Origin: Wolfiporia cocos
Lineage: Eukaryota > Basidiomycota > Agaricomycetes > Polyporales > Phaeolaceae
DNA length: 64,000 nucleotides
Assembly (NCBI GenBank): GCA_029448655.1
Contig: JACCLO010000002.1
Coordinates: 4,154,001-4,218,000, forward strand
Direction: 5' to 3'
The translations under genes and the position numbers were made by a program. The stretch's first letter is position 1. Each line of letters opens with the position of its first letter. This document shows, piece after piece, positions 1 to 11,567 of this stretch. The notes below the pieces were generated by a model. The model had not been told where the DNA came from and did no database searches. It worked only from the letters and a program-made list of their open reading frames with translations.

Positions 1-1
1 C

Positions 2-997
2 GCCGAGGCCCCGCCGCCCCCGCCGCTGCCCAACCCGTCGACAGGCAGCGCGAACCCGTCGGCGTCGTTCCCTGCCCTCTGGGGCTATCTCCAGCCTGCG
101 CTCGACCACATCGTGCGCTCGCCGACCAACAGCCCGTCCAAGGCCCCCGCGATAGACGTCAGCTACCACATGGGCGTGCACACCGCGGTCTACAACTACT
201 TCACCTCCCAGTCCGAGCAGATCGCCCCGGGGCCCGCCGCCGCCGGCATCCGCGCGCCCGCGAACGACAAGGCCAAGGCGAGCGGCACGGACCTCTACGA
301 GCAGCTCGACCGCTACTACGCCGAGACGGCGCGCGAGCTCTTCCTCGGCGCGCCGACGGACGACGCGACGCTGATCCACTACCTCGTGCCGTGCTTCAAC
401 CGGTACGCGGCGGGCGCGCAGTCCGTGAGCCGGCTGCTCAACTACGTGAACCGGCACTACGTCAAGCGCGCGGTCGACGAGGACCGCGGCTGGCTGCGCC
501 TCTCGGACGTGCTCGACGCCGTCGCGCGCACGATCCAGGAGGACGACACGCGCGAGAAGATCCAGCGCCGCCTGCGCGAGCGCCGCACGCAGGAGCTCCG
601 CAAGTGGGGCTACGTCGACGGCGCGTCGCCCGCCGAGCTCGCGCACGCCGAGGCCTACGCCGAGGCCGCGAGCGCGCCCGACCGCGTCGTGCCCCTCGTG
701 TCCGTCGCGTACCGCCGCTTCCGCATCGAGGTGCTCGAGCCACTCCTCGCTGTCCCGAAGATGCAGGGGAAGGGCAAAAAGAAGAAGCCCCCCGCCAACG
801 GCGACAAGCCCGCGATGCCGAAGGGGCGCCTTGCCCGCGCAGTGAAGGAGCTTCTGGAGTCAAAAGGCGGGGACGAGGAAGAGAGACATAGACTGGCAGG
901 GGAGCTGGGGGTCGCGCTCAAAACGTGCGGGATCAAGGTGGACCATCCCCTGCGCAAGAAGCTCGATAAGTTCATACCACGTCCTCCGGCTACGTAG
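2..997 (+). CDS. Cullin-repeat protein lacking the cullin homology domain (5' end outside window)
   Basis: The frame is open from the left window edge to a TAG at 995-997, giving 331 visible residues. The first ~150 residues match the N-terminal helical repeat of cullins, the part that binds the adaptor (Skp1/BTB type): see GVHTAVYNYFTSQ, GTDLYEQLDRYY and LLNYVNRHYVKRAVDED. In a normal cullin about 400 more residues follow, with the cullin homology (Rbx-binding) domain and the neddylation lysine. Here the protein instead passes through a charged helical stretch and a Lys-rich linker (KGKGKKKKPP) into a short helical tail and stops. The tail still reads as good coding sequence, so the ending looks genuine rather than a frameshift. 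It may act as an adaptor-binding protein without ligase activity (inference). The start lies upstream. A shorter start at 113 would cut into the cullin repeat, so I reject it. Confidence 0.75.
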   Translation, partial: AEAPPPPPLPNPSTGSANPSASFPALWGYLQPALDHIVRSPTNSPSKAPAIDVSYHMGVHTAVYNYFTSQSEQIAPGPAAAGIRAPANDKAKASGTDLYEQLDRYYAETARELFLGAPTDDATLIHYLVPCFNRYAAGAQSVSRLLNYVNRHYVKRAVDEDRGWLRLSDVLDAVARTIQEDDTREKIQRRLRERRTQELRKWGYVDGASPAELAHAEAYAEAASAPDRVVPLVSVAYRRFRIEVLEPLLAVPKMQGKGKKKKPPANGDKPAMPKGRLARAVKELLESKGGDEEERHRLAGELGVALKTCGIKVDHPLRKKLDKFIPRPPAT

Positions 998-1231
998 TGT
1001 TTTCTGATGCGTCCTATCTGTGATTGCCTTTGTATGCATGTATGGATGAGTCTCGGTGCGGCAGCTTGGGATTAATCTACGAGCACGATGGATTGGCACA
1101 CAGGAGGCACAAAGGAGCAGATGGATTCAAGATAGCAGCAGCAGATTCACAGCGACGAAAGCACATAGGTGAGTAGTGTCACAGCAATTTAACAGCAAGG
1201 TCTCGGACTTTTCGACAAGGCTTCGCAAGCA

Positions 1232-3630
1232 TCATACCCTGACCCATCCGCGGCAGCCGCCCGCGCCACACACGCAGGGTCTTGCTCCCGGCGGTATCCT
1301 GGACTTCCCTTTCCCTTTGTCGCGCCTGTCCACTGCGCTGGCCTGCGGCTCGTAGTCGATGGTCAGCTCAGTGCGCTTAGGAATATCCTGCGTTGTCACG
1401 AATGCAAGGTACGGCTGGCATTGCTAGCGGGACGTGTAGATTAGCCGCTTCGAAAGTGTGGCAGTCGCGTACCTCTGGTACAGTATCCCAAACAACTGGG
1501 TAGACCTTCACGTTCGGCTCGCAGGAGTGACTGTCCAACACGATTATCATCATGTGCTGACGTTACGGCGAATGTGGTACGTACTTGACGAATCTGGTCC
1601 AGTTACCTGTGGGTATCAGACGTCAGCACAACCAATCTGGCACGAATGGATGGACGCACCGCAGCTACTTGCATCAACAGAGTACTTCGGCTGATCGGCC
1701 TCTTCCCCCTCCATTTCATGCATGTCGAGGTCGAATATGTAGGACTTGGCGTCTCCTGTCCGCTTAGCTGCATCCTCCCGTGTACTGTTGCACGCTCAGC
1801 GACTTTACAAACTGGAACAATTGACGGATTAAGCACACACATCAGCTCTCTGGAAGGAACCGTTAATTAGTTTGAAACGAAGACATCGATCGACCTACCC
1901 GGTGTACAGACCAAGCACTTTTCCTTTGACGAGAGACACAGCGGCACGCGCGCCCCAGCCGCAGTCTTGCGTGCGGAAGATCTCGATAGGCACGCTCCGT
2001 GGCCGCTGTGCTACTCGATTGGGACAGGTGTAGACGTCGCACAGACAGTTCTGCATGCAATGAGCACTGTGCGTATACAAGAAGGTCTAGCACAGTATGT
2101 ACTCTGTTGCATTCGATGACCACCACGCCTTGGGGAACGTTGAACCTGAAGAGGCCCTGCATGCGGTGTCATCTCGTGCGCGAATCTCACGCAGAAATTG
2201 CAAACCTGGTCCGTGTAGGCGAACTCTCTCGCGTTGTGATCATCCACGAGCTCTGACGGGCGCTGACAGCCGCATTGCTCCGCGTCGTCGCAGCTGGTGT
2301 CACACTCACACGCGACGAGGGCGCCAGACATATCCGCCGTACCGGGGATCCCTTGTGCGCTTGCATCCAGTGTATATGTTATCAATGTAAAGCATATCCG
2401 GCACGGTGGAACATACCGAACGTAATGTCGCTCGCAGTATTTGAAGTTGTCCAAACCAGGCGGGACTTCATCCGAATTGACGTCGTTAACGAACGTCACT
2501 GAAGCAAGCGCACCGACGCGCGAGGCCTCGCGCCACCACAGCGATTGCAGCTCAGCGCGGCGGGTGATGGAGCTGCCCGAAAGAGTACTTGACGTGTGCC
2601 ATGATTCAGGTCTCGACCGGCGAGGCAGTGGTCTAATAGGGCGCTCGGTGCGTGCGACATCGCCGCTAGTTGTTCTGGTACGGACAGGCGGGGGAAGGGG
2701 CGAGTCGGAGTCGGAGCTAGATATGACACGCTGCAGGCGTCGGTGGCGCGCGTTCTGGAGAGCGTTTGAGGGCGGCATTTCGTCAGAGCTCGATTCTGGT
2801 GCCGCAGGAGCGCGATGAGCCAGCTAGCGTACAGCACGAGAGAACGACTTTTCATGATGACCGTATCTGGAGCAGACAAGAACTCACACCAGTTCTGTTG
2901 GCTTCTCTTGACAAGTCTGATACGTGACCAGCGCCCCTACCATGAGAAGTGTCGCTTTCCGACGACTGCGGTACTTCAGGTTGTTCAGCTGGATCTTCCT
3001 CCACTTCCTCCGAGTCGGAAAGGCGACAATTGTCCCAGCCAGAGTAGAGCCTGCGCTCGTTTCTGAGGCCGATTTGCCGTTTCTCTGCAACGCCGCGCAT
3101 GATCTCGACCGTGTTGTCCTCGTGCCACAACTGCCCGCTGACGAGTGGTATACGAACACTTTGCGTCAATCTCGCTTCTCCTTCGCGCTGCCCGGAGCGT
3201 TTACGGTCCCACGCAGGCGTTATATCTGACGCGTCAGTCGGACTCCATGTAGTGTTTGTGCCGTCTCTGCGGCGCCATTCGGGCCATTTGTACTAAGCAC
3301 GCTTGGTCAATGTCTCCAGGTCTGCTAGCAGGTGGACGTGCGGCCTGCCTCATAGCTGATGCGCACGGTAAGACCTTCAGCTCGATCTGATCGTTGTGAA
3401 GTGGCTCACTGCTTCTCCTCGAAGGTGTCGATCTCTTCATTTACGACCTGTACTTCCCAGTTTCTCTCTCTGTTTGCCTCTTCGCCATCCCAGCCATCGT
3501 CGGGCGGGGGAGACGGTCGCCACATTGTCGGACCAGGGAGTTTATTGCAGCTGAATGGTAATATAATCGATGAAAGTTTGACACGCGAGTTATGGACTAC
3601 TGCAACTGAAGGTGTAATGATCGCATGCAT
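1232..3630 (-). CDS. SUV39/Clr4-type histone H3K9 methyltransferase (chromo, pre-SET, SET, post-SET)
   Basis: Predicted to methylate histone H3 lysine 9 in heterochromatin. C-terminal exons with closing phases: 2417-2778 (continues upstream), 2206-2359, 2103-2156, 1899-2050, 1660-1784, 1585-1606 (22 nt), 1473-1530, 1232-1414. The joined product shows a Cys-rich pre-SET ([26 protein letters not shown]), the SET core ([21 protein letters not shown], then [10 protein letters not shown]), the catalytic block [27 protein letters not shown], and a post-[14 protein letters not shown] that supplies the last zinc cysteines. At the N-terminal side [14 protein letters not shown] (about 3420-3470) and [18 protein letters not shown] (about 3220-3285) look like the two halves of a chromodomain. 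I could not find a splice junction that joins them in frame. The start is uncertain (3630 or further upstream, up to 4173). Introns are 48-60 nt, except one of 114 nt (1785-1898). Confidence 0.82.
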
Positions 3631-4653
3631 TCCAAGCCGAGATCAGATCGACTTCAATCGATCGTGCCACAATAGGATTATGACTGAACGCCACATTATG
3701 CATCAGCACGGTACTGCTCGGACTATCGCTTGCTTAGTTTGCGGTGTCGCTGCATTCTCCGATTGCTGCGTGAGCTCTAGTACTAGTACTGGGAGTTCAA
3801 GCTGGATGAGTGCCTCCAATTGTACTTTTGGTTCTGATAATATCTCATGACGAAAGCATCCCGAATATTGTAGCACTAATTGTCTGGACGCGGACACACA
3901 TGGCACGCGACCTGCTTTCCTCGCCTGTGCACCCTCAGCGTTCACTCCGTAGAAATTTAGAATGAGCTCTCCCTGCTGCAAGGGCACTGCTAGGGCACCG
4001 CCACCAAATTGAACTCGACGCCCGCAGCGTTTGAGCATGAATTCGCCAAAACCTGCGATTGACATGCCAGACGTCTGCGCTAATGATGCACACGCACTCT
4101 GGCCTTTTGGTAGTTGTTGACATTCCAAGGCAGTGATGTGACGGGTACGAACATACTGATCGCCACCCGGCATTCATATTCTATTAAACATTGATCACTT
4201 CGCGTATCTCATTGACAATGTTGTATGCACTGCTGATTTGCAACTCGACAGACGTGGCCTTTTAATATCCAGAGACGTATACCCTGACTATTGATTTCGG
4301 TGATTCATGGGAGATTGTCATTGCATGTACAGTACAAATACATTCGACTCTTTGACAAGACGGACGCACGGATGCACGCCAGGTTGCGCCCGTACGCACG
4401 CCACGAAGTCCGCCCATGCGTGACAGATAAATAGCGCCCGAGTTCTGTTGTACAGATGCTGACTACAGCTGAGACTAAAGCAGGTCCGGTGAGGAAGCTC
4501 CGACTCGTAACTTACAGTGACACTACACGAGAGCAAGGAGGTATACCAAACTACGATGCGAGCATATCTAGATGCGCGGTAGAGATGATGACTGGCATTG
4601 CTGGATATCGGTCGTTGTCGCCCCCGTGGGCCGTCGTGAAAGAGTTCAAGAAA
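3631..4653. other. Intergenic / possible 5' part of the methyltransferase gene
   Basis: About 1 kb between the methyltransferase and the PSP1 gene, both on the minus strand. A 156-codon minus-strand frame at 3703-4173 has no recognisable domain. It could be an upstream exon or chance. Nothing else is supported. Confidence 0.3.
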
Positions 4654-6838
4654 TTACTGGTCAATACCTCCGGGGCCGCTCAAGGAGGCCATCCAGATCC
4701 TAGTTTTGTACAATCTGTGGAGCGTGGTTGATTGTCAATCAAGGCATTTAATTTGACGCAAGATCATCAACCCACCGGAACAATTCTCGCACAAGCTCTC
4801 GGAAGTCGATCCGCTTTTCAGCCACGAAGTAGAACGTTAATTTGCGCCGGTCCCTGTTCAGCAATGTTAGGCAACAGCCTGCGCAGGTGTGAAAACGGTA
4901 CACTCACCATTGATACTCGGCATCGACCACCTCCATCGGAAGCCTGCGCTGTCGCACCTTGCTTCGGCACAGCTCGAGAGCTTTGGTCTCATCTGACAGC
5001 TTTTGAGTCAAATGTCTGTCAAACACGCTCACCATCAGCAGCCCTCCAAAAAAGACAGCCTGTGCGGCTTACTGTGTATCCTGCGGCTGCGCCTTGCCAT
5101 AGATCATTTTGGGGCTGATCTCCTTCGCACTGCCCCCGCCTGCCGTCGGGCTGGTCGGCACTCCGTGCGCGTCAGCATACCCGGCATTAATGAGCTTCTG
5201 CTGCTTCTGGAACGCGTCGACCTCTGCAAGAGTGATCGTGTCATTGATGACCTTCCCCAGATCCTTCCCGCGGTCGGCCTCGACAATCACGAGGTCGCCC
5301 ACGCGGATGTCGAGCGCGAGGTCGGTGCAGTAGAACAAGTCCGTGCGGCCCGCCTTGAACTCGATGATGTACAGCGGCCACGACGTCGGGACCGCGTGCA
5401 GCGGGACGCCCTTGCCGAGGTCGTTCAGCGCCTTGCCCGCGTCCGACGGGCGGCGCTGTATCTGCTGCGCGGGCGCGTAGTGCGCCGCGCGCACGCCCAC
5501 GGGCGAGAGCGGGCCCTGCAGCACGCTCTGCTCGGGGATGTGCTGGATGCCCTGCCCGGGCACGTAGCGCGCGGCGACGCCCTGGCGCGCCCCGGCGAAC
5601 GCGTCCTCGAGCGCGCGCGACGGGCTCCCGCCCGAGAGCGCGCTGTCGCTCGGCGAGCCGACCGGCTGGCGGCCCGCGTACGACGCGCCGCCGGGGATGT
5701 TGAGGTGCAGCGGCTGGTACGGCGAGAGGCGGTCCGGTGCGGGGGGGCTGCGCGAGAGCGCGGCGTAGTTCGGGAGGGAGGACGGCTGGCTCGGCGGGGG
5801 CATCGCGGACGCGGACGGGCGCGGGTCTTCGCGGAGGCTGAGCATATTAAGGTCGACCGCGAGGTCGTCGTCCGTGAGGTGGAGCCCCCCACCACCGGCG
5901 TAGGAAGGGTGGAAGGGGCCTGGGCGGCTGCTCTCCTCCGGACCGTCGCCGCCTGGGACATTGAATCCAACAATAGTCGGCCTTCGGGGCTGTACCACGC
6001 TGACGCTATGACGTCGGCTGGTCGTACCGCTTCCGCCGCCGCCGTTCTCGTCGCGCGATGTGTGCATGCCAGACCAGAGGTTGCGGTACACCGAGTCTTC
6101 GTCCAGAACGATCTGGCTCACGTCTCGCACGAACGGGCTCATGTTCGAGGGGTCTGTGATGGAACCGTATCCGCTGGAGGCCGATCTGCCCAGCGCGCCG
6201 AGGGACCCGTACCGGCTAGTTCCAGACGGCTTCAATTCGTTATACCGAGATGATGTCTGTATGTTTTTGGAGTTGGAAAAGGAAGACTCGTTCCAGAGCC
6301 CAGACGAGCCGTGGGGCAGACCGCTGCCTATAGCTCCTGGGCGTGTGGTAGCCAAAGACTGTGACCTGCTGCGCGTAAGGTCTGCAGCATATGTCCGCCC
6401 ACGCGAACCTGACAGGGACGACTGGACGTAGTCGTCGTAGCGGTCGTAGGGATCCTGGGCGTCAGAGAGCGCCTCTGACTCGTCGTCCTCGAAAGTAGAC
6501 GCGAAACGCTCGCCGCGCATGGTGGACTGGAATTTCAGGCTGGTGGGGGGAGACGTAGAGAAGGAAGCACTGCGCGTGGGAACAGACTGAGGAAGGGCTC
6601 CATTGATGTTATTAGGGTTCAGCCCAGAAAGACGGGGCCAAATTCCTGCAGACGTATTTCTCATGGGCTGCATTGGCGAAGAGAGGAAGCCTTGGTTCGT
6701 GGTTCTTGGGGGCTGACTCGCAGCGCGCTCCCTGAGGCTGTTGGGCGTGTCCGTTCCATGTTCGGACAGGAAGCGGTTCGTACGATCGGCATCCTCAGTG
6801 TCGTACTGCGGATGGCTGTTCGAGTGCACGCTCGCCAT
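4654..6838 (-). CDS. PSP1 C-terminal-domain protein
   Basis: Exons 5073-6838, 4908-5015, 4776-4853 and 4654-4714. Phases close, giving 670 aa. The first ~480 residues are low-complexity Ser/Pro/Gly-rich, probably disordered. The last ~190 residues form the PSP1 domain: WPLYIIEFKAGRTDLFYCTD, DIRVGDLVIVEADRGKDLGK, KALELCRSKVRQRRLPMEVV, RRKLTFYFVAEKRIDFRELV and a final LYKTRIWM. Yeast Psp1 is a Ser/Asn-rich protein first found as a suppressor of DNA polymerase alpha mutants. The PSP1 domain is also present in bacterial RicT/YaaT, which acts in RNA processing. The fungal role is poorly defined, so cytoplasmic RNA or phosphoregulatory work is inference. The conserved domain is broken by three short introns (54-61 nt), while the disordered part is a single exon. 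Confidence 0.88.
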
Positions 6839-7946
6839 GGTGGGCAGGCCCAGGGTGAAGAGCTGCTCGTAGTTCTGTACGGTCGCCAGATTGGTTGGCG
6901 AAGGGTGGTCTCGCTAAAATGCGGGGACGAAGGGGCGCGAGTGCGGAGCGATGCAGGCGGTGGTGTGCGCAGACCGCTTAGGGCGGTGTGTCTGGCTGTG
7001 CGCGACGTCAGCGCGCAGATGGCAACGGCAGGGGCGACGCACGGTATTTCTCGGAGAACTGAATAGTACGATTCTAACCGGGACAGAGGGATTCTAAGCG
7101 GCCCGTCTAGACAGATTCGAGGTCGTCGCGCGTCTCTAGGAGATGGTGTACAGCGTCGTCGCGAGAGGAGAGGAGGTAGGGCTACAGACAGTCTATGGGA
7201 GGGCGGTGTTGGCTTTGAATGGCCGGGCCAGCATGTCGTGCGGAGGGCGAGCAGGTGACGGAGGGTCAGCAGTGCGCTGCCCAGAGGCGCCCCTGACCTC
7301 CATCCGGAAGCAGCGGTCACAAGGCACCGTTTCCTTATACGCGCTTGTGGCGTCTCCCCGCGCTCTCCCACGCCGTGCGCAGAGCCCATTTGTATTGCAG
7401 ACTCGCCCTCGACGCCGCCAGAACGTCCCTCGCCGTCCAGCTGACTGCGAGCACGCTGCCCGGCGGAATTACCACCCACGCTGATGCGGACTCGCCGTGC
7501 ACGGTCATCGGCACCGCCCGCGTGCATCATGTGTGTGCTCGCAGTCGCCACTTGCATTGCGCGTCTGACTCATCCCTCTGATAGTCGAGGGCAGCGGCCA
7601 TTCAGAGAAGCAGCCTTTAGCATTCTGCGGCCTATCATGGTACCATTCATGGCCAACATCAATTCATTCTGCATCATGGGAACTTCCGCCACGACAGCAC
7701 TCACAGTCAAGAGATACACAATAAGTAATAAGGTAAGCAGCGGCGAAGCCTCCATTCCATCCGAGTACAGCATGCGAAAGCCGCTGCCCAGGCCCGCGAA
7801 TCCTCCCATCCTATCGCGGGCCCTCTAATGCGATCCTGGGGGTCCCCCCCGCTGCAAAATTAGCATAGATCCCCGTTAACGTCACACAGAGTCTCCGCAC
7901 CTCCGGGTCGCATCAGCGGCGCGAGAGCCCGCCGCCCGGCGGCGCG
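6839..7946. other. Upstream region of the PSP1 gene
   Basis: About 1.1 kb between the PSP1 start and the RGP1 stop. The first ~700 bases are GC-rich and pyrimidine-biased when read on the minus strand, as expected for a long 5' leader or promoter. A possible small gene (7570-7809) lies within it. Confidence 0.4.
7570..7809 (-). CDS. Possible 79-aa membrane protein
   Basis: A single uninterrupted frame of 79 codons with one clear hydrophobic stretch (SPLLTLLLIVYLLTVSAVVA), then a short polar tail (MLAMNGTMIGRRMLKAAS). I do not recognise the family. It lies 137 bp downstream of the RGP1 stop on the same strand, in otherwise non-coding sequence. Fungal genomes do hold many short single-pass proteins, but a chance frame of this size is possible. 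Confidence 0.35.
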   Translation of the reverse strand: MGGFAGLGSGFRMLYSDGMEASPLLTLLLIVYLLTVSAVVAEVPMMQNELMLAMNGTMIGRRMLKAASLNGRCPRLSEG

Positions 7947-10900
7947 CTACACGCCGAACACGACCTCCGTCGCCTTGAACGCGGTGTTCCCGGGCCAGAC
8001 GCGTATCGGCACCTCGCACTCGACCATCTCCGCGCGCGTCTCGCGCCACTCGTCCTCCGCGCCGTACTCCTCGTCCGCGTCCGCGCTCTCCGCCTCCTCG
8101 TCCCCGTCGTGGTACCCCGTCGCCGGCCCCAACAGCGGCGCCGTGAAGTACGAGATCCACGACGCGGCGGTCCCCATCGTGGGCGTCGCCTCCGCCGCGC
8201 GCACGTCTGGCCGCTCGCTCGGCGCGATCGTGTGCGCCGCGCCCCACGACACGCCCCAGTCGCCCGCACGCCCGTCACGGACGAGGTGCCGCAGGCGCAC
8301 GCCGTCGGGCCCCTCGCGCGCTGTCGGCGCCGCGACCGCGACAAGCAGACACAGCCGCACCTTCCACTCGAGCCCGCCCGACGTGCCCGGCGCGCCGTCG
8401 ACGTCTACCGCGAACGCAGGGCTTGCATCGGGCGGGATGTCTAGCGAGAACGTCGTCCGCAGCGTCGCCGGCACGAACGACGAGTGGTGCTCCGCGTGCA
8501 CGCGCCGCATTTGGCGCGTGTTGGTGGTCGCGAGCGCGCCGGGAAGCGACTCGTGCGCCTCCAGCATTGCTGAGAGCTAACATGAAACACGCACGTCAGA
8601 CCGCCCAGGACGCTAGAGGCAGGTGACCGCACCCACCTTGAGCACGCGCGCACGGCTCTGCCGCTCGTTCAGCTCGACGACGCCGAGGACCGTCTCGCCA
8701 AGCCGGTATGCAGACTTGGTGAACGTAAGCACGGCGACCTTCACGCCGTCCTTCGTCACGTCATACGAAGCTGTAAGCCGATCGCATTCGCTCAGCGATG
8801 ATCGCGCAGCCGGCTGATCCAGAGCGCACCTTTCCTCGGGTTCCGCGTCAGCATCTCAACGGCTTGCCTGCAGCCCGCGAGCCCACCCGCCTCTTCGCGC
8901 TCGCGGTCTTGCTCGAGATCCCGCTCGAGATCGAGCGCTCCGAGCGGCGACTTGACACGCACCCGGGCGGTGTTTGGCTCGTGGTCAGAGGCGAGCAGAT
9001 TGCGAGCGTAATCCTGCAGATCTTCAAATGTCCCTGCCTTGTCCAGAATCTGCACTCTGCCTAACAAATGCAGCGTATATGTTGAGTATCATTGTATGTA
9101 TGGTGCATGACGCCGCCCTACCTGGAATATGTCCGGACTTATTCGAGCTCGCCTTTGATTCCTCGGTGACAGTGGCAGAATACTGCGCCGCTTTCGACAA
9201 CCAGGAAGATGCAGGCCATAGTAGATTGTACGGTGACGGAGGTCTACCCACTGCTGGGTATAAGTCAGTGTACTCGAGTGAAGTCTTTGAACTGACCGAT
9301 CACGTTGGTATACACTCGTATGGGTACCTTCATAACCCGACTGCTACTGCTAGGTCCCATATGGCCGCTGTCAGGCGCGCGCGGCGCTGCACGGCACACG
9401 CCCAATATAAAATGATACGAGAGCCGCAGCGCGCGGCCCTTATACGTCGGCGGCAGCACATCGGGCAGCACAATACTGTACGTATCTGCACGCCCCGACG
9501 GACGCCCCGAGCGTCCGCATTCAGCGCGCGCCAGCACACAGAAGCGCAGAATTCACGCACAGCTACGCGACTCGCCTGGCGCGAGGCTGAGGTCGACCGC
9601 GAGCATCGCCGGGGGCACCTCCAGCGTCGGCAGCGGCGTCTCCGGGTCCACGTCCTCGTCGCCCGAGCCCGGTCCAGAGGCCACCGCGCCGAGCCCCAGC
9701 CCAACCCCGCCCCCGACGCCGCTCGAGCTGCTTCCAGTGGAGAAGACGGAGATCACGGACGACGTGCGCGGCCGGTGTGTGGGCGTCCAGGGCTGCGGCG
9801 CGGGGGTTGGCGAGAAGTAGGAGAGTAGCGACGAGGAGACCGACGAGCTGCGGCTGTGCGATCTCCGCCGCGTCGCTCCCGCGGAGGACGGTTGACCGTG
9901 CCCCAATGGCTGCGAGCCGAGGAGGGGAGTGATGTCCATGCTGCCCCCGCCGACGACCCGCCGCTTGAGCAGGTTTGCCCGGACGCGCTGTAGGGCCCGG
10001 GTCTGCTCTGGGGTGCTCACTGCCCCAGGCGGAGGGGTGATCGAGAGGGTGCCGACGAGTTGCGCGTACGAATAGAGAATGAGCTCCGTGTTCGGCACCG
10101 GGAATGTCGATGAGAATGCCGTTCGCGGAGGCTGAATTGCGCCTGCCGATGGAGGAGGGCCATAGCCCAGCTGCGAGGGCTTTCGTGTCCCATGTTGTGG
10201 ATTTGCAGGCTTCGAGGAGATCTGCGTACGGAAAGTGGCCGTATTTTCGGGGATGGGCGAGGGAATAGTAGGGGTTTGAGGTAGTAAAGTGGGCGAACTG
10301 CCATTGCTCTCTGTTATGGAGTTAAGCGCAAGAGAATAAGTTGACGTAGACGCGCTAGGTGTCGGGGTAAAGGGAGAGAGAGAGGCGGGTGGGCGGAGGT
10401 CCTGTAATTGCAGCTGGCCATCCATAACAGACTGTTTACGCGCGTGCGGATGCGTCGGCGCGACGGGCAAGGATGCAGATCGCGCAAGAGGAGATGATAC
10501 GCGAGGTAACGATTGTGCTGCGAACATTCTTGCATGGGTACAGCAGTGTAAATGCATAGTACAACTTACATTCGCTTGCGCGTAACGCGCTCAGTGGAGA
10601 TTTCCCCTTCACCTCTTGTGGGTGCAGTGCAAGCTCATCCGAAATAATAGCTATAGACAAGGATCTCACCATCGGCTTCTTGGTTGTACGTTCAAGAGCA
10701 CTCTCTGTAGGCGAACGGTTCGTTCCAATCAAGCCCTTCCGCGTGGGCGCGTCATTTGCGTCATTGCTACGCGTCTGCGACACTGGTATCGCCGAGCGGG
10801 CAAGCCCAGGAGACGTCGGAGGTCGTGAAAGTGGAACAGAGCTTATAGAATGTGCACTGCGTTTGTGCGTTTGAGAGGCCGACCGTGGAGCCTGGGGTGC

Positions 10901-11026
10901 CAGGTCGGGACCGCGGGTATTGGAGAAGGTGACTGTCACCGAGAATGGTTCTCCGGCGAAGTAGGAAGCTTGAGATGGAGAAACAACAACACGGATGGCG
11001 TCCTCAACATTGGCGGTAGTAGCCAT
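7947..11026 (-). CDS. RGP1: Rgp1, subunit of the Ric1-Rgp1 GEF for Ypt6/Rab6
   Basis: With Ric1, Rgp1 activates Ypt6/Rab6 for endosome-to-Golgi retrograde transport. Exons: 10570-11026, 9561-10517, 9297-9485, 9122-9250, 8830-9060, 8637-8770, 7947-8576. Phases close, giving 908 aa. The N-terminus (IRVVVSPSQASYFAGEPFSV) is the start of the arrestin-like Rgp1 fold. A long Ser/Pro-rich insert follows in exons 1-2. The conserved core is YSYAQLVGTLSI, TYSIVLPDVLPPTYKGRALR, RVMKVPIRVYTNVIVGRPP, KVAVLTFTKSAYRLGETVLG, LEWKVRLCLLVAV, and the typical end MVECEVPIRVWPGNTAFKAT. Two splice sites were chosen by homology over nearer GT/AG alternatives: 8576 (giving LSAMLEAHE) and 9297/9250 (giving VIVGRPP). 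The long disordered insert makes it larger than yeast Rgp1. Confidence 0.9.
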
Positions 11027-11567
11027 AGCGTAGCAATGAAATCTACATGGGAAAGCGAGAAAGCCACTTGCGACGAACCCCGAACGGCGAATAGCATCCT
11101 TCCTGCAATGATGGCACGTGGTGCATACATACGGGCGCCTATTAAGCGACAACATGAGGCTACCAACCTCCGAAGTTGGTATACCGTTCTTGCTTAGACG
11201 TACGGACACGCAATTTTGTGAGCATCAATATCCAGCAGAAAGAATTAATTATAAATTGGCTCAAAGTAGGGCTCTGCTCGAGATGAAACATGATGCGCAA
11301 CATTCGACCCACGACCGCCGTCAGCGAACATCTTGCAAAGTTGCAGCTTGTTCGTCCGTGGAATTCAACTTGCACATACAGTGCGACAATTAATCTCCAG
11401 ATGTTATGGCCTGGCAGATTGTAGGCTTGCACTTCACGGTTCGTCTTCTACATGAATCATTCCAGCTTTGACCGACCCAATCAGCATTAACTCGATGATC
11501 TGCAAAGTGTCGGGTCGTACAAGAACTGATTCCGACAAATGCAGAAGCTAAATAAAACATATTTGTC
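11027..11567. other. Intergenic, no gene seen
   Basis: 540 bp between the RGP1 start and the HAUS1-like stop, both minus strand. It holds the RGP1 promoter and the neighbour's 3' end. It is AT-richer than the exons. No motif that I can defend. Confidence 0.5.

Noticed and set aside
5003..6253. 416-codon plus-strand frame opposite the PSP1 gene
   Set aside because: Arg/Val/Ala-rich antisense shadow of a GC-rich exon. The minus strand carries the PSP1 domain with closing splice phases.
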